Of a DNA stretch of 64,000 bases, positions 21,868 through 31,419 are shown piece after piece. The translations under genes and the position numbers were made by a program. Positions within the stretch are counted from its first letter, which is position 1; each line of letters opens with the position of its first letter. The DNA comes from Kiritimatiellia bacterium (GTDB lineage: Bacteria > Verrucomicrobiota > Kiritimatiellia > CAIVKH01): positions 1,320,917 to 1,384,916 of the forward strand of contig JAOSKE010000001.1 in assembly GCA_027493775.1 (NCBI GenBank), in the 5' to 3' direction. Under the pieces are notes generated by a model. It made no database searches and was not told the origin of the DNA. It saw only the letters and a program-made list of their open reading frames with translations.

Positions 21868-22491
21868 CTAAAGTTCTGACTTGATTGAACAGGTGCGAAT
21901 GTTGTCAGGCGCTCTGTTGATGGCCCAGCAAAGAGCCTTGTCAATACGGTCAATGAGCGCATCGGCGTCTTTGGCCACGAAGTCGGTAAACCACTCCGCT
22001 TTGATCAAAAGCCACAGCCGCTCAATCGGGTTTATGTCCGGTGAATACGGGGGCAGATACAACGGCTCGAAGCGACCCCACTGAAGCCGGGCCGCCTTGT
22101 GCCATGAGGCGTTGTCCAGTATGAGAAGTTGGCGTGGACGCGAAGGAGGCGGCAGCCGGTTAGCCTCATCCAGGAACGCCTGAAAGGTATCGGTGTCCGA
22201 ATGCGAGAATTCACAGAGGAACGCTTCGCCCGTTCTCGGACATACCATCCCGGTCACGTTCATTCGCAGATGGTCGCCGTTTTTGGTGACCCGGCCCGTT
22301 TTGCCCACCTTGATCCAACGGCGGCGAGGACGAGGATCGCCCTCAATCCCCGTTTCGTCGCCAAACCAAAGCTCTACATCGGGGTTCTTCATAAGCGCTT
22401 GAAGTTCAAGGCAGAATGACTTTCGGGACTCTTCGTCCTGCCGATCCGGCCACGGTTGCGGCACCTTCAGCCGAAAGCCTTGATCGTGCAA
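21868..22491 (-). CDS. IS630 transposase, catalytic (DDE) part
   Basis: This is the DDE domain of the transposase. Visible: WFGDETGIEGDPRPRRRW (first Asp), LLILDNASWHKAARL (second Asp, DNxxWH-type motif) and LPPYSPDINPIERLWLLIK (catalytic Glu). It has no likely start of its own. It overlaps the end of the upstream frame at 22467-22491 and would be made by a -1 shift on the TTTT at about 22484 (C-TTT-TGC), giving MRFLHDQGFRLKVPQPW. IS630 elements are known to use such frameshifts. The same change could also be a missing T in the assembly. Confidence 0.85.
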   Translation of the reverse strand: MHDQGFRLKVPQPWPDRQDEESRKSFCLELQALMKNPDVELWFGDETGIEGDPRPRRRWIKVGKTGRVTKNGDHLRMNVTGMVCPRTGEAFLCEFSHSDTDTFQAFLDEANRLPPPSRPRQLLILDNASWHKAARLQWGRFEPLYLPPYSPDINPIERLWLLIKAEWFTDFVAKDADALIDRIDKALCWAINRAPDNIRTCSIKSEL

Positions 22492-22895
22492 AAGCGCATA
22501 ACCGTTGAATAGGCAACGGGCAGCTTGAGTTCATCCCGCAAATAGCCATGCAGCTTGACCCCGGTCCAGTGGTGTTGATCTGCCAGTCCGGGTTGCTCAA
22601 CTAGGTTCACAATCTGCGATACGCGGTCCTGGGGAATCTTGCGCGGCCGACCCGACCGAGCATGTTCAATCAGCCCGTCAATGCCGGCTTGATTCCATGC
22701 GTGTACCCAGCGAGTGAGGGTGCGCTCGCTTACCGCAAAAAGCTTGGCGACTTGGGAGAAGTCCATCTCCAGCATCAGCGCATTTATAGCGTACAGGCGG
22801 TCCCGGCTACGCATGGTTGGGGCGGTCGTTATTGCCAGCCGCAGCTCCTCGGGCTTGCAGTTTTCGGGATTTGGCAATGTCTTCGAGACCGGCAT
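22467..22895 (-). CDS. IS630 transposase, N-terminal DNA-binding part
   Basis: The 142-residue N-terminal frame has the paired helix-turn-helix region of IS630 transposases: RDRLYAINALMLEMDFSQVA, LFAVSERTLTRWVHAWNQ, then the linker HARSGRPRKIPQDRVSQI and WTGVKLHGYLRDELKLPVAY. It ends at TIKAFG, immediately after the presumed slippery site. It works only together with the downstream catalytic frame. Confidence 0.85.
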   Translation of the reverse strand: MPVSKTLPNPENCKPEELRLAITTAPTMRSRDRLYAINALMLEMDFSQVAKLFAVSERTLTRWVHAWNQAGIDGLIEHARSGRPRKIPQDRVSQIVNLVEQPGLADQHHWTGVKLHGYLRDELKLPVAYSTVMRFCTIKAFG

Positions 22896-22976
22896 TTCCC
22901 AGCTTCATACAGCATCTCCCAAAAATTAAAAGTTTTTTATCACCCTTTTTTCAGGACAAAACTTTTGAGAAAGGCT

Positions 22977-23324
22977 CTAGTTATCGCCAAGCAATCCAAC
23001 GAGGCGGTCGAGCGCCGCTTGAATTAAATCCAGCTCGCCCCGAATTTGGCTGAGTCGTTCAGAGTCCGACGCGCGTGATTTGACTTCAAATGTGGGGGAT
23101 GCGGCTGGTTCTGTGGATGCAGCAGTTACCAAGACTTCCGTTTCCTCTGTGGATTCGGAGAGGGTGGTCGGAACTTGAATTTCCGTCTGACAATCCGGGC
23201 AGCGCACAACAAAGCCTGCAGCGCGGGGATCTATCGCAAGGCTTTTTCCGCACTGCGGACATTCGAACACAATATCGCCGGGCTGAAGTTCAGCAGAATT
23301 CGCAGATTTAACTTCTTCTTGCAC
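22977..23324 (-). CDS. small zinc-ribbon protein; stop codon rebuilt by the IS
   Basis: This 115-residue protein begins with GTG at 23324 after AAGGGAA. Residues 19-45 form a zinc ribbon: FECPQCGKSLAIDPRAAGFV followed by VRCPDCQTEIQVP, so four cysteines in two CPxC pairs. A Ser/Thr/Glu-rich linker and a short helix at the end (SERLSQIRGELDLIQAALDR) follow. Its function is not known. The stop TAG spans the IS630 junction: TA is the target site and G is the first base of the element. Without the IS the same frame would read TAA, so the protein is unchanged. Confidence 0.72.
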   Translation of the reverse strand: MQEEVKSANSAELQPGDIVFECPQCGKSLAIDPRAAGFVVRCPDCQTEIQVPTTLSESTEETEVLVTAASTEPAASPTFEVKSRASDSERLSQIRGELDLIQAALDRLVGLLGDN

Positions 23325-23424
23325 GGGATGGTTCCCTTCTCTTCACGCTAAGACCTACATATAAAATAGTGTTTATGCCGCCGCTTGGATAGAGAAAACT
23401 CAGAACATCTTTTTTTGCGGAAAT

Positions 23425-24774
23425 TCAAGCTGGCAGGGTGATCGTAAATGTGCAGCCCCGCTCGGGGGCGCTGACGAGCGCGACCGTGCCGCCATGCGCC
23501 TCCACGATGTGTTTGACGATGGAAAGGCCCAACCCGGTTCCCCCCAGTTTTCTGCTGCGCGATTTGTCCACGCGATAGAAGCGCTCAAAAATGCGGTCTT
23601 GATGCTCCGGCGCAATGCCCGGTCCCTGATCGCTTACGCGGATGAGTAGCGTGTCACCCATGGATTCCGCGTGTACACGGACGGTGGTGTTGGGCGGGCT
23701 GTACTTGATGGCGTTGTCCACAAGGTTGATTAGCGCCCGCTGCATTAAAACGGGATGCGCGTGGATTCGAATGGTGCGATCCGCATCGGTGGAGAGCGCG
23801 ATGTTTTTCTGGTTGGCCTCCACCACGCGCAGCCCCAATGCGCCGTCAATCAGGTCGCGGAGAAACAGGTTTTGTCGCTCCAGCGGCGTTCGCTCGTCCT
23901 CGTATTCGAGGCGCATCAGCTCCATCAAATCGTCAATCAGCGACCCGAGCTGTTCTGTTTGACGGGCGATGATGCGAATGAAGCGCTGCGCTTGCTCCGG
24001 ATCCATGTCTTTTTCCGCGGCGAGCGTTTCGGCAAAGCCCTTGATCGAAGTCACGGGCGTTTTAAGCTCGTGCGACGCGCTTGATACGAATTCGCGCTGC
24101 ATGGTTTCAAGCTGGCGCAGCCGCGTCACATCGGTCAGCACCAGCATCGCGCCCTTCACGCGAGCGCCGTCGCGCAGGAGGTTCCCGTGCACTTGCAGGT
24201 GGCGCTCGCCGTTCGAGAGAAGCATCACATCGCCCTCAATCGTTGCCCCTTCGCCAGCGAGTGTCCGGCGGACAAGCTCGGCGAGACGCGCGTTGCGAAC
24301 CACCTCCAAAACGCCCCGTCCGCGCACGGTCTCTGCTTCAATGGAAAAGATTCGAATGGCGGCGCGGTTCACATCCAACACCCGCTCGTGCGCGTCCACG
24401 ATGAGAACCCCCTCGGCCATGCTCTCGAATATGGTTCGTTGTTCTGCGAGCAGGGTTTCGATGGTTTTGATTTTGTCCTGAAGGTTCAGTGCCATCGCCT
24501 GCACGGCGGTCGAGAGCGCCTTCATTTCAAGCGTTGTCGGCGCGGGCCACTCCACCTTCTGCTCGCCCGCCGCCTGCGCTTCCGCCGCGCGCCGCATCCG
24601 CGCCAGCGGCCGGGCCAGATAGCGGGCGAGCAAGGCGCTTGCGAGCGCTGCGGAGAGCAGAAAAATCAGCAGCGTGACGGGCAGCGAGAGATCAAGCTGG
24701 TCGGTCAGCGACAGCAAAAGCGTCAGCGCAACCAGCGAGAGAAGAAGCTTCCAAAACAAGGTGCGCCGAAACAT
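23425..24774 (-). CDS. PAS-containing sensor histidine kinase (PhoR-like)
   Basis: This 449-residue inner-membrane kinase has two helices near the N-terminus (WKLLLSLVALTLLLSL and LPVTLLIFLLSAALASALLA), a HAMP-like linker (RYLARPLARMRRAAEAQAAG) and a PAS domain (IFESMAEGVLIVDAHERVLD). The HisKA box with the phospho-acceptor His is FVSSASHELKTPVTSIKGFA. The ATPase has N box NLVDNAIKYSPPN, G1 DQGPGIAPEHQDRIFERFYR and G2 GGTGLGLSIVKHI. The architecture is that of PhoR/WalK. ATG 24774 is preceded by GAGGGCGG. It starts 22 bp after gspD, so it is transcribed with the secretion genes. No response regulator lies in the window. Confidence 0.92.
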   Translation of the reverse strand: MFRRTLFWKLLLSLVALTLLLSLTDQLDLSLPVTLLIFLLSAALASALLARYLARPLARMRRAAEAQAAGEQKVEWPAPTTLEMKALSTAVQAMALNLQDKIKTIETLLAEQRTIFESMAEGVLIVDAHERVLDVNRAAIRIFSIEAETVRGRGVLEVVRNARLAELVRRTLAGEGATIEGDVMLLSNGERHLQVHGNLLRDGARVKGAMLVLTDVTRLRQLETMQREFVSSASHELKTPVTSIKGFAETLAAEKDMDPEQAQRFIRIIARQTEQLGSLIDDLMELMRLEYEDERTPLERQNLFLRDLIDGALGLRVVEANQKNIALSTDADRTIRIHAHPVLMQRALINLVDNAIKYSPPNTTVRVHAESMGDTLLIRVSDQGPGIAPEHQDRIFERFYRVDKSRSRKLGGTGLGLSIVKHIVEAHGGTVALVSAPERGCTFTITLPA

Positions 24775-24796
24775 ACCGCCCTCTACCGATTGCGCA

Positions 24797-27481
24797 TTAT
24801 CGCATGGGTACGGGTTGATCCAGCAGCGATCCCGGTGCGCTGTCTGTCGGCCCCTCCAGCGGCGGAAGCTGAGGCTCCGGCGCCGGCTCATCAAGCTCCA
24901 CCGTTGGCAATTCTGCGGGAGGTGCGCTTATTGTCCGCTTCTTTTTTGCGGGCGCGTCGTCCTGCTTTGCGGGCGGCTCCGACGCGATCACTTCGTTCGA
25001 CGATTGGTCCATGGATTGTGCGTGCGGTTCCACGTCCGATCGCATATTTGTTTCAGGCGCCAACTCGAAGGTGTGCCGACCCTTGCCCTTGCGTCCGGCG
25101 TCGGTCTTGCTTTGAGGTTGATCTTCACCGGAGAACAGCTCCCGAATTGTTCCCGGCGTATCCACATTTTGGCGGTCGCGCAAAATCTGATCCGCCTCCT
25201 CGCGGGTCATTTTCGGAAGCTCGCTGTCCGACCACGTCTCGCCCCACCCTCGTTTCGAAAAGGTGGTGCGATCATGGATGCGCACCGTTTCCTCGCGGGC
25301 CTCGTCCGGGGTCATCAAAACGTAGGGGGTGATCAGCACAAGCAGCTCGGTGCGGCTCTCCTCGCGCGAGTCGGAGCGGAACAGCGCGCCGAGCAGCGGA
25401 ATATCACCGAGCAGCGGAACCTTCGCGCGCGAGCGGGTTTTATCCGTGCTAATCAAGCCGCCGAGCACGATGGTATTTCTGCTCTGCACCGCAATCTGTG
25501 CATTGATTTCACGTTTTGTAATAATCGGCACCTGGTTGTTGTTGATCATGACAAATCCGCCGACGTTATCCGCCGTCTGCCCGATCTCCATCACGACATA
25601 CCGCTGCGGATTGATGCGCGGGGTGACGGTCAGCTCAATGCCGATGTTGCGGTACTGATAGTTTTGCGTCTGTGTGCCGGTATCGAACGTGCTGCTCGAC
25701 GTGACGACCGGACGCTCTTCGCCGATGTTGATCTTCGCTTCCGTGTTATCCGTTGTGAGCACTACGGGGGGTGGAAAGAATACGCGCATCGCGCGAGTTC
25801 GCCGCAAGACGAACGACGGCGTCAATGTTCAGATCAAAGAACGTCAGATAGTACGACAGCGCGCCCGACCCGAGCGCGGCTCTGCCGTCGGCCTGCGTCA
25901 GGATGCTGTTGCCGGCGCGGAACGCGGGTTCGCCATTCATCACCGAGCCACCACCGAACGAGTACACCGGGCGCCGCACGCCAACGCCGCCGCGCGGGCC
26001 TTTGATCTGTTCCTCATAAGCGGTGACAGAACGCTGCAACCAATCCACACCCGACTCAATACCTTTGCCGAGATTGATTTCGAGAATGACCGCTTCAATC
26101 AGGACCTGCGCGAGCATGATGTCGAGGCTGTCAATGACCTCCAGCAGCGCGTCGAGATCGCTTCTCTTTCCCATCAACAGCAGGGCGTTTGTGCGCTTGT
26201 CCGCTAGAATTTTGGTGTTGGCGGAAAGGCGTCCGATTCCGCTTTCTTCCCCGCCCTCGGCGGCCTTGGGCGCACGTTGCTGCACGCGCTGCTGAATGAA
26301 GTCGCGCAGCGCCTGGCTGCGGCTGTCCGTAGCGTCGCCTGCGGCGGCGGCGGCTCCCTCCGGTGCGCCGGTTCCTTTTTCAGCCGTGGCCGCGCCGATG
26401 AATTCGTTGAGGATGCTCGCAACCTCCTCAGCCTTTGCGTACTCGAGCGCAATCACGCGCACGGCGATGGCGGGATCCACCGGGCGATCCAATACGTCCA
26501 CGATCTTGTCGAAAAACACGAAGTTTTCCGCGCGGGAAATGACGAAGAGAATGTTTGTTCGCTCGTCGGCGATAATTTTCACCTTGCCGACAATCACGCC
26601 GCGTTCCGCTGCGGCAGCGACGGCTGCCGCCTCGGCTTCGCTCGCTGCGGTGCGCGGGCGCAGTGCTGCAATTGCGGGAGGCACCTGTGCGCCCGCAACT
26701 TGTTCCGCATCCAGACGCGGCTTGTCCTCTTTCGCCTGTGAATCGGCGATCAGCTCATTCAGCCGACTGGCAATATCCGACGCCTTCGCGTAACGAATTG
26801 TGTAAATGCGCGTTTCAACCTTGGACTCCGTGGGCTGATCAATCAGCTCAAGGATTTCCATAATGCGGCGCATGTTCACTGCGGTATCCGTGATGAGCAA
26901 GCTGTTCGCGCGCTCAAGCGGCTGAATTTTTCCGTAGCCGTGCAACAGGCTTTGAATGATCGGCGTGATCTCTGGAATCTCCGTGTACTTCAGCGTGATG
27001 ACTTGGCTGATCAGCGCGTCGGTTTCCGGAAACTGTGTCTCAGGGAGAGACATGCTGACGGACATTCCTTCCTGCCGCGCGGCGGTGGTCTGCACAACTT
27101 TGATAAACTTGTCGCCCATTGGAACCAACGAAACGTTGTTCATCGCGAGCACGGCCTCGATCGCCTGCATCGCCTCCTTCACCGTCAGGCGTGTCTGACT
27201 TTTCAGCGTGATCGTCGCGTTGATGCCCGGCGATTTAATCAGCGTGCGGCCGAGTAGGTCGGCTACGAACTCAAGCACTTGCTCCAGCGGCGAATCGCGG
27301 AAGTTCAGGAGAATCAGTTTCTCCGCGCCCGTCGGCGGCGTGGTGATCGTTGTCGTAGGGGAAGACTCCTGCGCCCAGACCGGTAGCGGATGAATAATCG
27401 GGGGAGCAACCCCGCAATGATCAGCGTGGTCAGCGCCTTGTAGAGGCCTCGAATCGCTTTGTTTTCCAGTGGTCTCGTCAT
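24797..27481 (-). CDS. gspD: type II secretion system secretin GspD (two frame slips)
   Basis: The secretin forms the outer-membrane pore. ATG at 27481 overlaps the gspM stop by ATGA and opens a signal peptide (LYKALTTLIIAGLLP) leading, after a missing C in the run at 27400-27404, to PLPVWAQESS. N0/N1-N3 domains follow: LILLNFRDSPLEQVLEFVAD, then repeated IIQSLL / IMEILELIDQ motifs with an Ala-rich insertion. The secretin core has VLIEAVILEINLGKGIESGV and ARILSTP. An extra C in 25766-25771 then shifts the frame; restored it reads VVLTTDNTEAKINIGEERPV and VPLLGDIPLLGALFR, the family signature. A Pro/Lys-rich tail of about 150 residues is unusual. Total about 894 residues. Confidence 0.93.
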
Positions 27482-28038
27482 GGTGTGGCCGCCGCGTCGG
27501 TTGTTTCGGACACGCCGGTCCGGCTAAAGGCAAAAAACACTACAAAATTTCCCTTCAATCGTCCGGCTGCGCCCTGCGCGGGCGAGACGGTGAGTTGTCT
27601 AACGTCCAAAATAGCAGGGTGGGATTGCACCGCATAGAGAAAACGGATGAGCGGTTCCAGTTCGCTTTCCCACGTGCAGTCAATGGCGACTTCGGAAAGA
27701 TCGCCCGTAACCTTCTCTTTGTTCGGCTCAATTCGCGAGATGGATACGTGGTTGTCGTCCGCCAGCCGCTTTACGGTTCTCAGCATATCGGCTGTCACCG
27801 GATCCGTTGCGCGATACTGCGGGATGCGCTGGCGCAATTCTGCATACTGCGCTTCCCACTCAGGGCGCTGGTCAATCAGCCGGCGCGCAAATTTTTCCTC
27901 ATCCCGCACCTTGCGCACGCTCTCGCGCGCTTCAGACCAGGATTCAACAGCGGGCGTCCCGAAATACCACGCGCCGCCGATCAACACCACCGCCCCGGTT
28001 GCCGCCGCCAGAATTAATTCGCGTGCGGAGAATTTCAT
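27478..28038 (-). CDS. GspM/PilO-like inner-membrane component
   Basis: This 186-residue protein has one N-terminal membrane helix (LILAAATGAVVLIGGAWYFG), a coiled-coil segment (SWSEARESVRKVRDEEKFAR) and a ferredoxin-like C-terminal domain (DCTWESELEPLIRFLYAVQS). This is the PilO/GspM plan, a protein that dimerises with GspL/PilN in the inner-membrane platform. It overlaps the genes on both sides by ATGA (28035-28038 and 27478-27481). The family is assigned by architecture and position. Confidence 0.8.
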   Translation of the reverse strand: MKFSARELILAAATGAVVLIGGAWYFGTPAVESWSEARESVRKVRDEEKFARRLIDQRPEWEAQYAELRQRIPQYRATDPVTADMLRTVKRLADDNHVSISRIEPNKEKVTGDLSEVAIDCTWESELEPLIRFLYAVQSHPAILDVRQLTVSPAQGAAGRLKGNFVVFFAFSRTGVSETTDAAATP

Positions 28039-29420
28039 TTCGACTCCGGCGGAAGTTCGATGGTGAGTTTGAATTGTGAACGCACGATGTTTCCGCGCCG
28101 TTGCTGGGTTACCCCTTCCGGCTTCACGGCGGGGAACAGCTCCGTCTGTTCAAGGTTTTGAAAAAAGTCATAAATGGGATCGCTCGAATCCGCCTCGCCG
28201 CGCACCGCAATCTGGCCATATTTCTTGTAGGTCAACGCCGTGATGTCCACGCCCGGCGGCAGTCGCTCCGCGATTTCGCGGAGAGATTCGAGCGCGGAGT
28301 ATTTAGGATCGAGATAGCGCTCCAGCGCACGCACCTGCTCCTTGAGCTGTTCGACCTGTCGCGCGGGCGGTTGCAGCGTTGCAAGCTGCGCACGCGCCTC
28401 GGTGAGCTTCTTTTTCTGAAGCTGCACTCCGACGGTCAACGCGGCAACCGCCAGAATCCACAGCGCGACAAAAATCGCGCCCGCCATAATCAGAGAGCGC
28501 TTGAATTTACGCGACGCCAACGCCGCCTTCCAATCCGCCGGGGCGAGATCAAGCAGATGCGACCCGCGCTCCATCGCGCGACGCGCAAGGCCTTCGCTCA
28601 ACGGCGGGAGTGTGTCGAGCAGGTGCGACTCTATCGTCGGCTCGCACTGTTCGCGCAACACGTTGAGAAATTCCGGAGCGAGTTCCTTTCGATGCCAGAC
28701 GTGAAGCGAGCCGATGCGCTGCAGCCCCCACTCGGTCTCCATCGTCGTCAGGGTATAATTCAAATCCTCTGCAACCTCGTTTGCCGTCTCCGTCGGCGCG
28801 GTCGCGGACAGGCTGCCCAGCGGGCGAATCATCAGGAATGTGCCGTCCTGAACAACGAGCAATTCAATGCTCTGCGGCTCGACGATCAACAAGAGCTCGC
28901 GCCCCGTTTCAGGGATTTTGCCTTCTTGTTTGAGTGTGCGCCACCAGCCAAGGACCTCAATATCCACTTCGCGCGGCAGCAATCCGACCGTGCGCAACAC
29001 TGCGCCCAATCGCTCGATGTGCTCATTCAGCGACGCGGCGATCAGTACCTGCGATGAACCGTCCTGCTGCGCGAGTATTTCCTGGCCCACCCCCATTTGC
29101 GCGACGGGGAAGGGAGAAAACTTGTCCACCTGTAGCGACGACATCTCCGCAGCCTCCGCCACATCCGTCGTCGGTAGGCGCACCACGCGCATCAAAACTT
29201 TTTCTGTTGGCAGCGCGACGGTCACGCGGCCCTTCAGCCCCGCGAGCGCGGGTTTCAGGCGGCGTGCGTAGTCCTCGGTGGACTCGGTCGCCGTGGTTGC
29301 GGCTTCGAGTTCGCGCTCATTGTGCTCGACCACTTCGATCTGCCCCTTGCGGCGTCGAAGCGTCGTCCACTCCGCGCGATTCGGATACAGCGCGAGCGCA
29401 GTTATGAAATCATCTGCCAT
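28035..29420 (-). CDS. GspL-like protein: PilM-type actin fold fused to a PilN-type domain
   Basis: This product of about 461 residues begins with MADDFITALALYPNRAEW. The N-terminal part resembles the PilM/GspL actin-like cytoplasmic domain: VTVALPTEKVLMRVVRLPTT, MSSLQVDKFSPFPVAQMGVG and LLLIVEPQSIELLVVQDG. One membrane helix follows (SLIMAGAIFVALWILAVAAL), then a coiled coil (LKEQVRALERYLDPKYSALE) and a PilN-like periplasmic domain (RLPPGVDITALTYKKYGQIA). GspL recruits the GspE ATPase to the membrane. In-frame codons upstream to 29459 are open, but ATG 29420 begins the recognisable fold. The stop overlaps gspM by ATGA. Confidence 0.82.
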   Translation of the reverse strand: MADDFITALALYPNRAEWTTLRRRKGQIEVVEHNERELEAATTATESTEDYARRLKPALAGLKGRVTVALPTEKVLMRVVRLPTTDVAEAAEMSSLQVDKFSPFPVAQMGVGQEILAQQDGSSQVLIAASLNEHIERLGAVLRTVGLLPREVDIEVLGWWRTLKQEGKIPETGRELLLIVEPQSIELLVVQDGTFLMIRPLGSLSATAPTETANEVAEDLNYTLTTMETEWGLQRIGSLHVWHRKELAPEFLNVLREQCEPTIESHLLDTLPPLSEGLARRAMERGSHLLDLAPADWKAALASRKFKRSLIMAGAIFVALWILAVAALTVGVQLQKKKLTEARAQLATLQPPARQVEQLKEQVRALERYLDPKYSALESLREIAERLPPGVDITALTYKKYGQIAVRGEADSSDPIYDFFQNLEQTELFPAVKPEGVTQQRRGNIVRSQFKLTIELPPESK

Positions 29421-29508
29421 ACAGCAATGCGGAATATGCCCAATGCCGCTGCAAAGCAAAAGAGCGGAATTGCGCGAACGTCGCGCAAGTTGTTACGGGG
29501 CCGCTCCT

Positions 29509-30569
29509 TTAATCCATCGGCTCCTCGCGCCAGAAAACAGGGATCACGCTCTGGTCGGTGACTTGCAGGACGGCCCAGATGCCCGCGCGTACGCCCTGCA
29601 CCTCGCCGATGGAAACCAAGCGCACGAACTTTGTGTCGCGCACGGTCAGCCAACGCGAAATTTGCGGAGTCATTCCGGCGATGGAGTTCAAGTCCTTGAT
29701 CCCATCGTCCAGCGTGCCCTCCTGCCCGTCCAATCCGAGGCGCAGGCGGTGAATATCGTCCAGCACAAGGTCATCCATCTCGCAAATGGCGAGCAACTCT
29801 TCGTCACCCGCTTCGTTCACATCAATTTTACCATCGCCCCAGACTGTCAGTTTTTGCGCAAGACCCCTCATCGGCGGATCATCCGGGTCGAGCGCGGGGC
29901 CGCCGTAGATAATCGCGTCCGTCCACCCCTTGATCATCCGCAGCTCGTCCACGGTTTCCATCGGCCCGTTTTTCACCTTGTAGCCACGGTCTTTGTAAAA
30001 GGGGTCGTCCGATTCCGCGCCGCTCGTGCGGTGCAGATCGTCCTCGTCAATCCAGTCCAGGAGCGCGTCAATTAACTCGTCGTACATCTCTGGCGGGATG
30101 TCCGCCTGATCCATCAGCTCCTCCAAAATGCAGCGCGCGCTGTCATCCGTCGCCGCCTGCATCGCCAACACATTGATGTTCCAGCGCCGCGGCTCGGGCA
30201 GAATGGACAGCTCAAAAAGCCCTCGCCCAATTCCTTGCGCTGATTTGAAAAGCCCATGCCCAAACTTTGGAAGCGGTGCGCGAGGCGGATCATATCCTCG
30301 TCCTGATCCGGCCCGACTTGCAGCTCGCCGGTGTCGCCCGTTTCCACGTGCTTGGTCATCACCACCTTCGCCCACTCCACCCCGGCCTGCGCGAGATACT
30401 GCGCCTTCGTGCGCTTTCGCATATACGACGCAATATCCGCCTCCACCCGCATGTCGAACGCCATGGAGGTCACCAGCAGCGACAAAATCATCAGCGTCCA
30501 CAGCGCGACAATGAGCGCGGAGCCTTCGCGATTCTCTTTAACTATGGAATATGTGCGCCGCATCGTCAT
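29509..30569 (-). CDS. gspK: type II secretion minor pseudopilin GspK (one frame slip)
   Basis: GspK caps the pseudopilus tip. ATG at 30569 overlaps the gspJ stop by ATGA. Near the N-terminus comes the prepilin-like segment EGSALIVALWTLMILSLLVT. The large GspK domain continues with SYMRKRTKAQYLAQAGVEWA and, after a slip at about 30219-30223 (one base missing around CGAGGGCTTTTT), with LFELSILPEPRRWNINVLAM. Then come LIDALLDWIDEDDLHRTSGA and the C-terminal helix-hairpin-helix-like LLAICEMDDLVLDDIHRLRL. The repaired length is about 353 residues, normal for the family. Confidence 0.88.
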
Positions 30570-31419
30570 TGCCCGCTCGTGATTCTTGCGCGCGGGCCGC
30601 GTCCACTGCGGTCGCCGCGATTGCCCGGATTGCCCTGTGCGCCTGCGCCAGCCCCGCCTGCCGACGGCGGGCCATCGTTGATGTCGCCCCCTCGCTGCTG
30701 ACGATTCGGAGAATTTGCGCCGCCTTCAACACCGGGCTGCCCGCCGGGCGCCGCGACGGGGCTGGTTGTCGCAGGGCCGAGCGGAATTTGAACCAGCCGC
30801 GAGATTTTTATCGGCGGCTCGTACTTGCCCGGCGCTTCCATAAGGAGCGTTACCTCTATTAGGCCCGGAATCTTGTTCGTGTCCTCCCACTCGTCCTCCC
30901 ATTTCTCGTCTTCGGGATTCCAGATTTGGACATCCAGGCCTTTCACGCGCGGAGAAATATGCCATGCCGGCACATCGTTCTTTTCCATCTCCTCCGCAAG
31001 ATGCGGGAATGCGCGGACGGTGAACGAATCTTTGCCGTCGTCATTCGGCTCAATCGAAACCATCAAGCGATGCACCCCCTGCGCGAGGGGTGAATCGGGC
31101 GGCATGAACGATGTGCCGGATGTGACCCAGCTAATCTCGTCCTTGTCGCCGTTGTCCTCATACCAGAACCCGTAGCGCTCGGGCTTGAGCGGAAAATAGG
31201 CGGTCGAGCGGAGCGCGGAAACCAACTGATCAATCACGAAGTCGCCGTGCCGAATGTCGTCCACCACCTGCCCCCGCGTCGCCACGCCTTGGTTACGGCG
31301 GAAAACGCGCTCCAGACAATCGTGAACGCGAGTGCCATCACGACGAGCGACACAAGCAGCTCGATCAGCGTGAAGCCGCGCCGCGCGTTGGCGTTAATTT
31401 TTTTGGGGCCAGTGCACAT
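30566..31419 (-). CDS. gspJ: type II secretion minor pseudopilin GspJ (one frame slip)
   Basis: The N-terminus at ATG 31419 carries the class III signal RRGFTLIELLVSLVVMALAF, cut after Gly by the prepilin peptidase. The frame breaks at the CCCCC (31268-31272, G5 on the coding strand), where G6 restores WRRGGQVVDDIRHGDFVIDQ. The body then reads through to a long Gly/Pro/Asn-rich tail (about residues 215-284, e.g. SPNRQQRGGDINDGPPSAGG), which is unusual for GspJ. It overlaps gspI by 26 bp at the 5' end and gspK by ATGA at the 3' end. Confidence 0.87.

Larger units (their letters stand above)
21858..22977 (-). mobile_element. IS630-family insertion sequence, 1,120 bp, with TA target duplication
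   Basis: The element has imperfect 27-bp terminal inverted repeats: left 21858-21884 and right 22951-22977. They match at about 20 of 27 positions, with the shared core TTCTC(A/T)AAAGTT(C/T)TG. A TA lies directly outside each end (21856-21857 and 22978-22979), as expected for IS630 transposition into TA. It carries a transposase in two overlapping frames, and the downstream frame stops inside the left repeat. The right end cuts the stop codon of the neighbouring zinc-ribbon gene. Confidence 0.88.
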
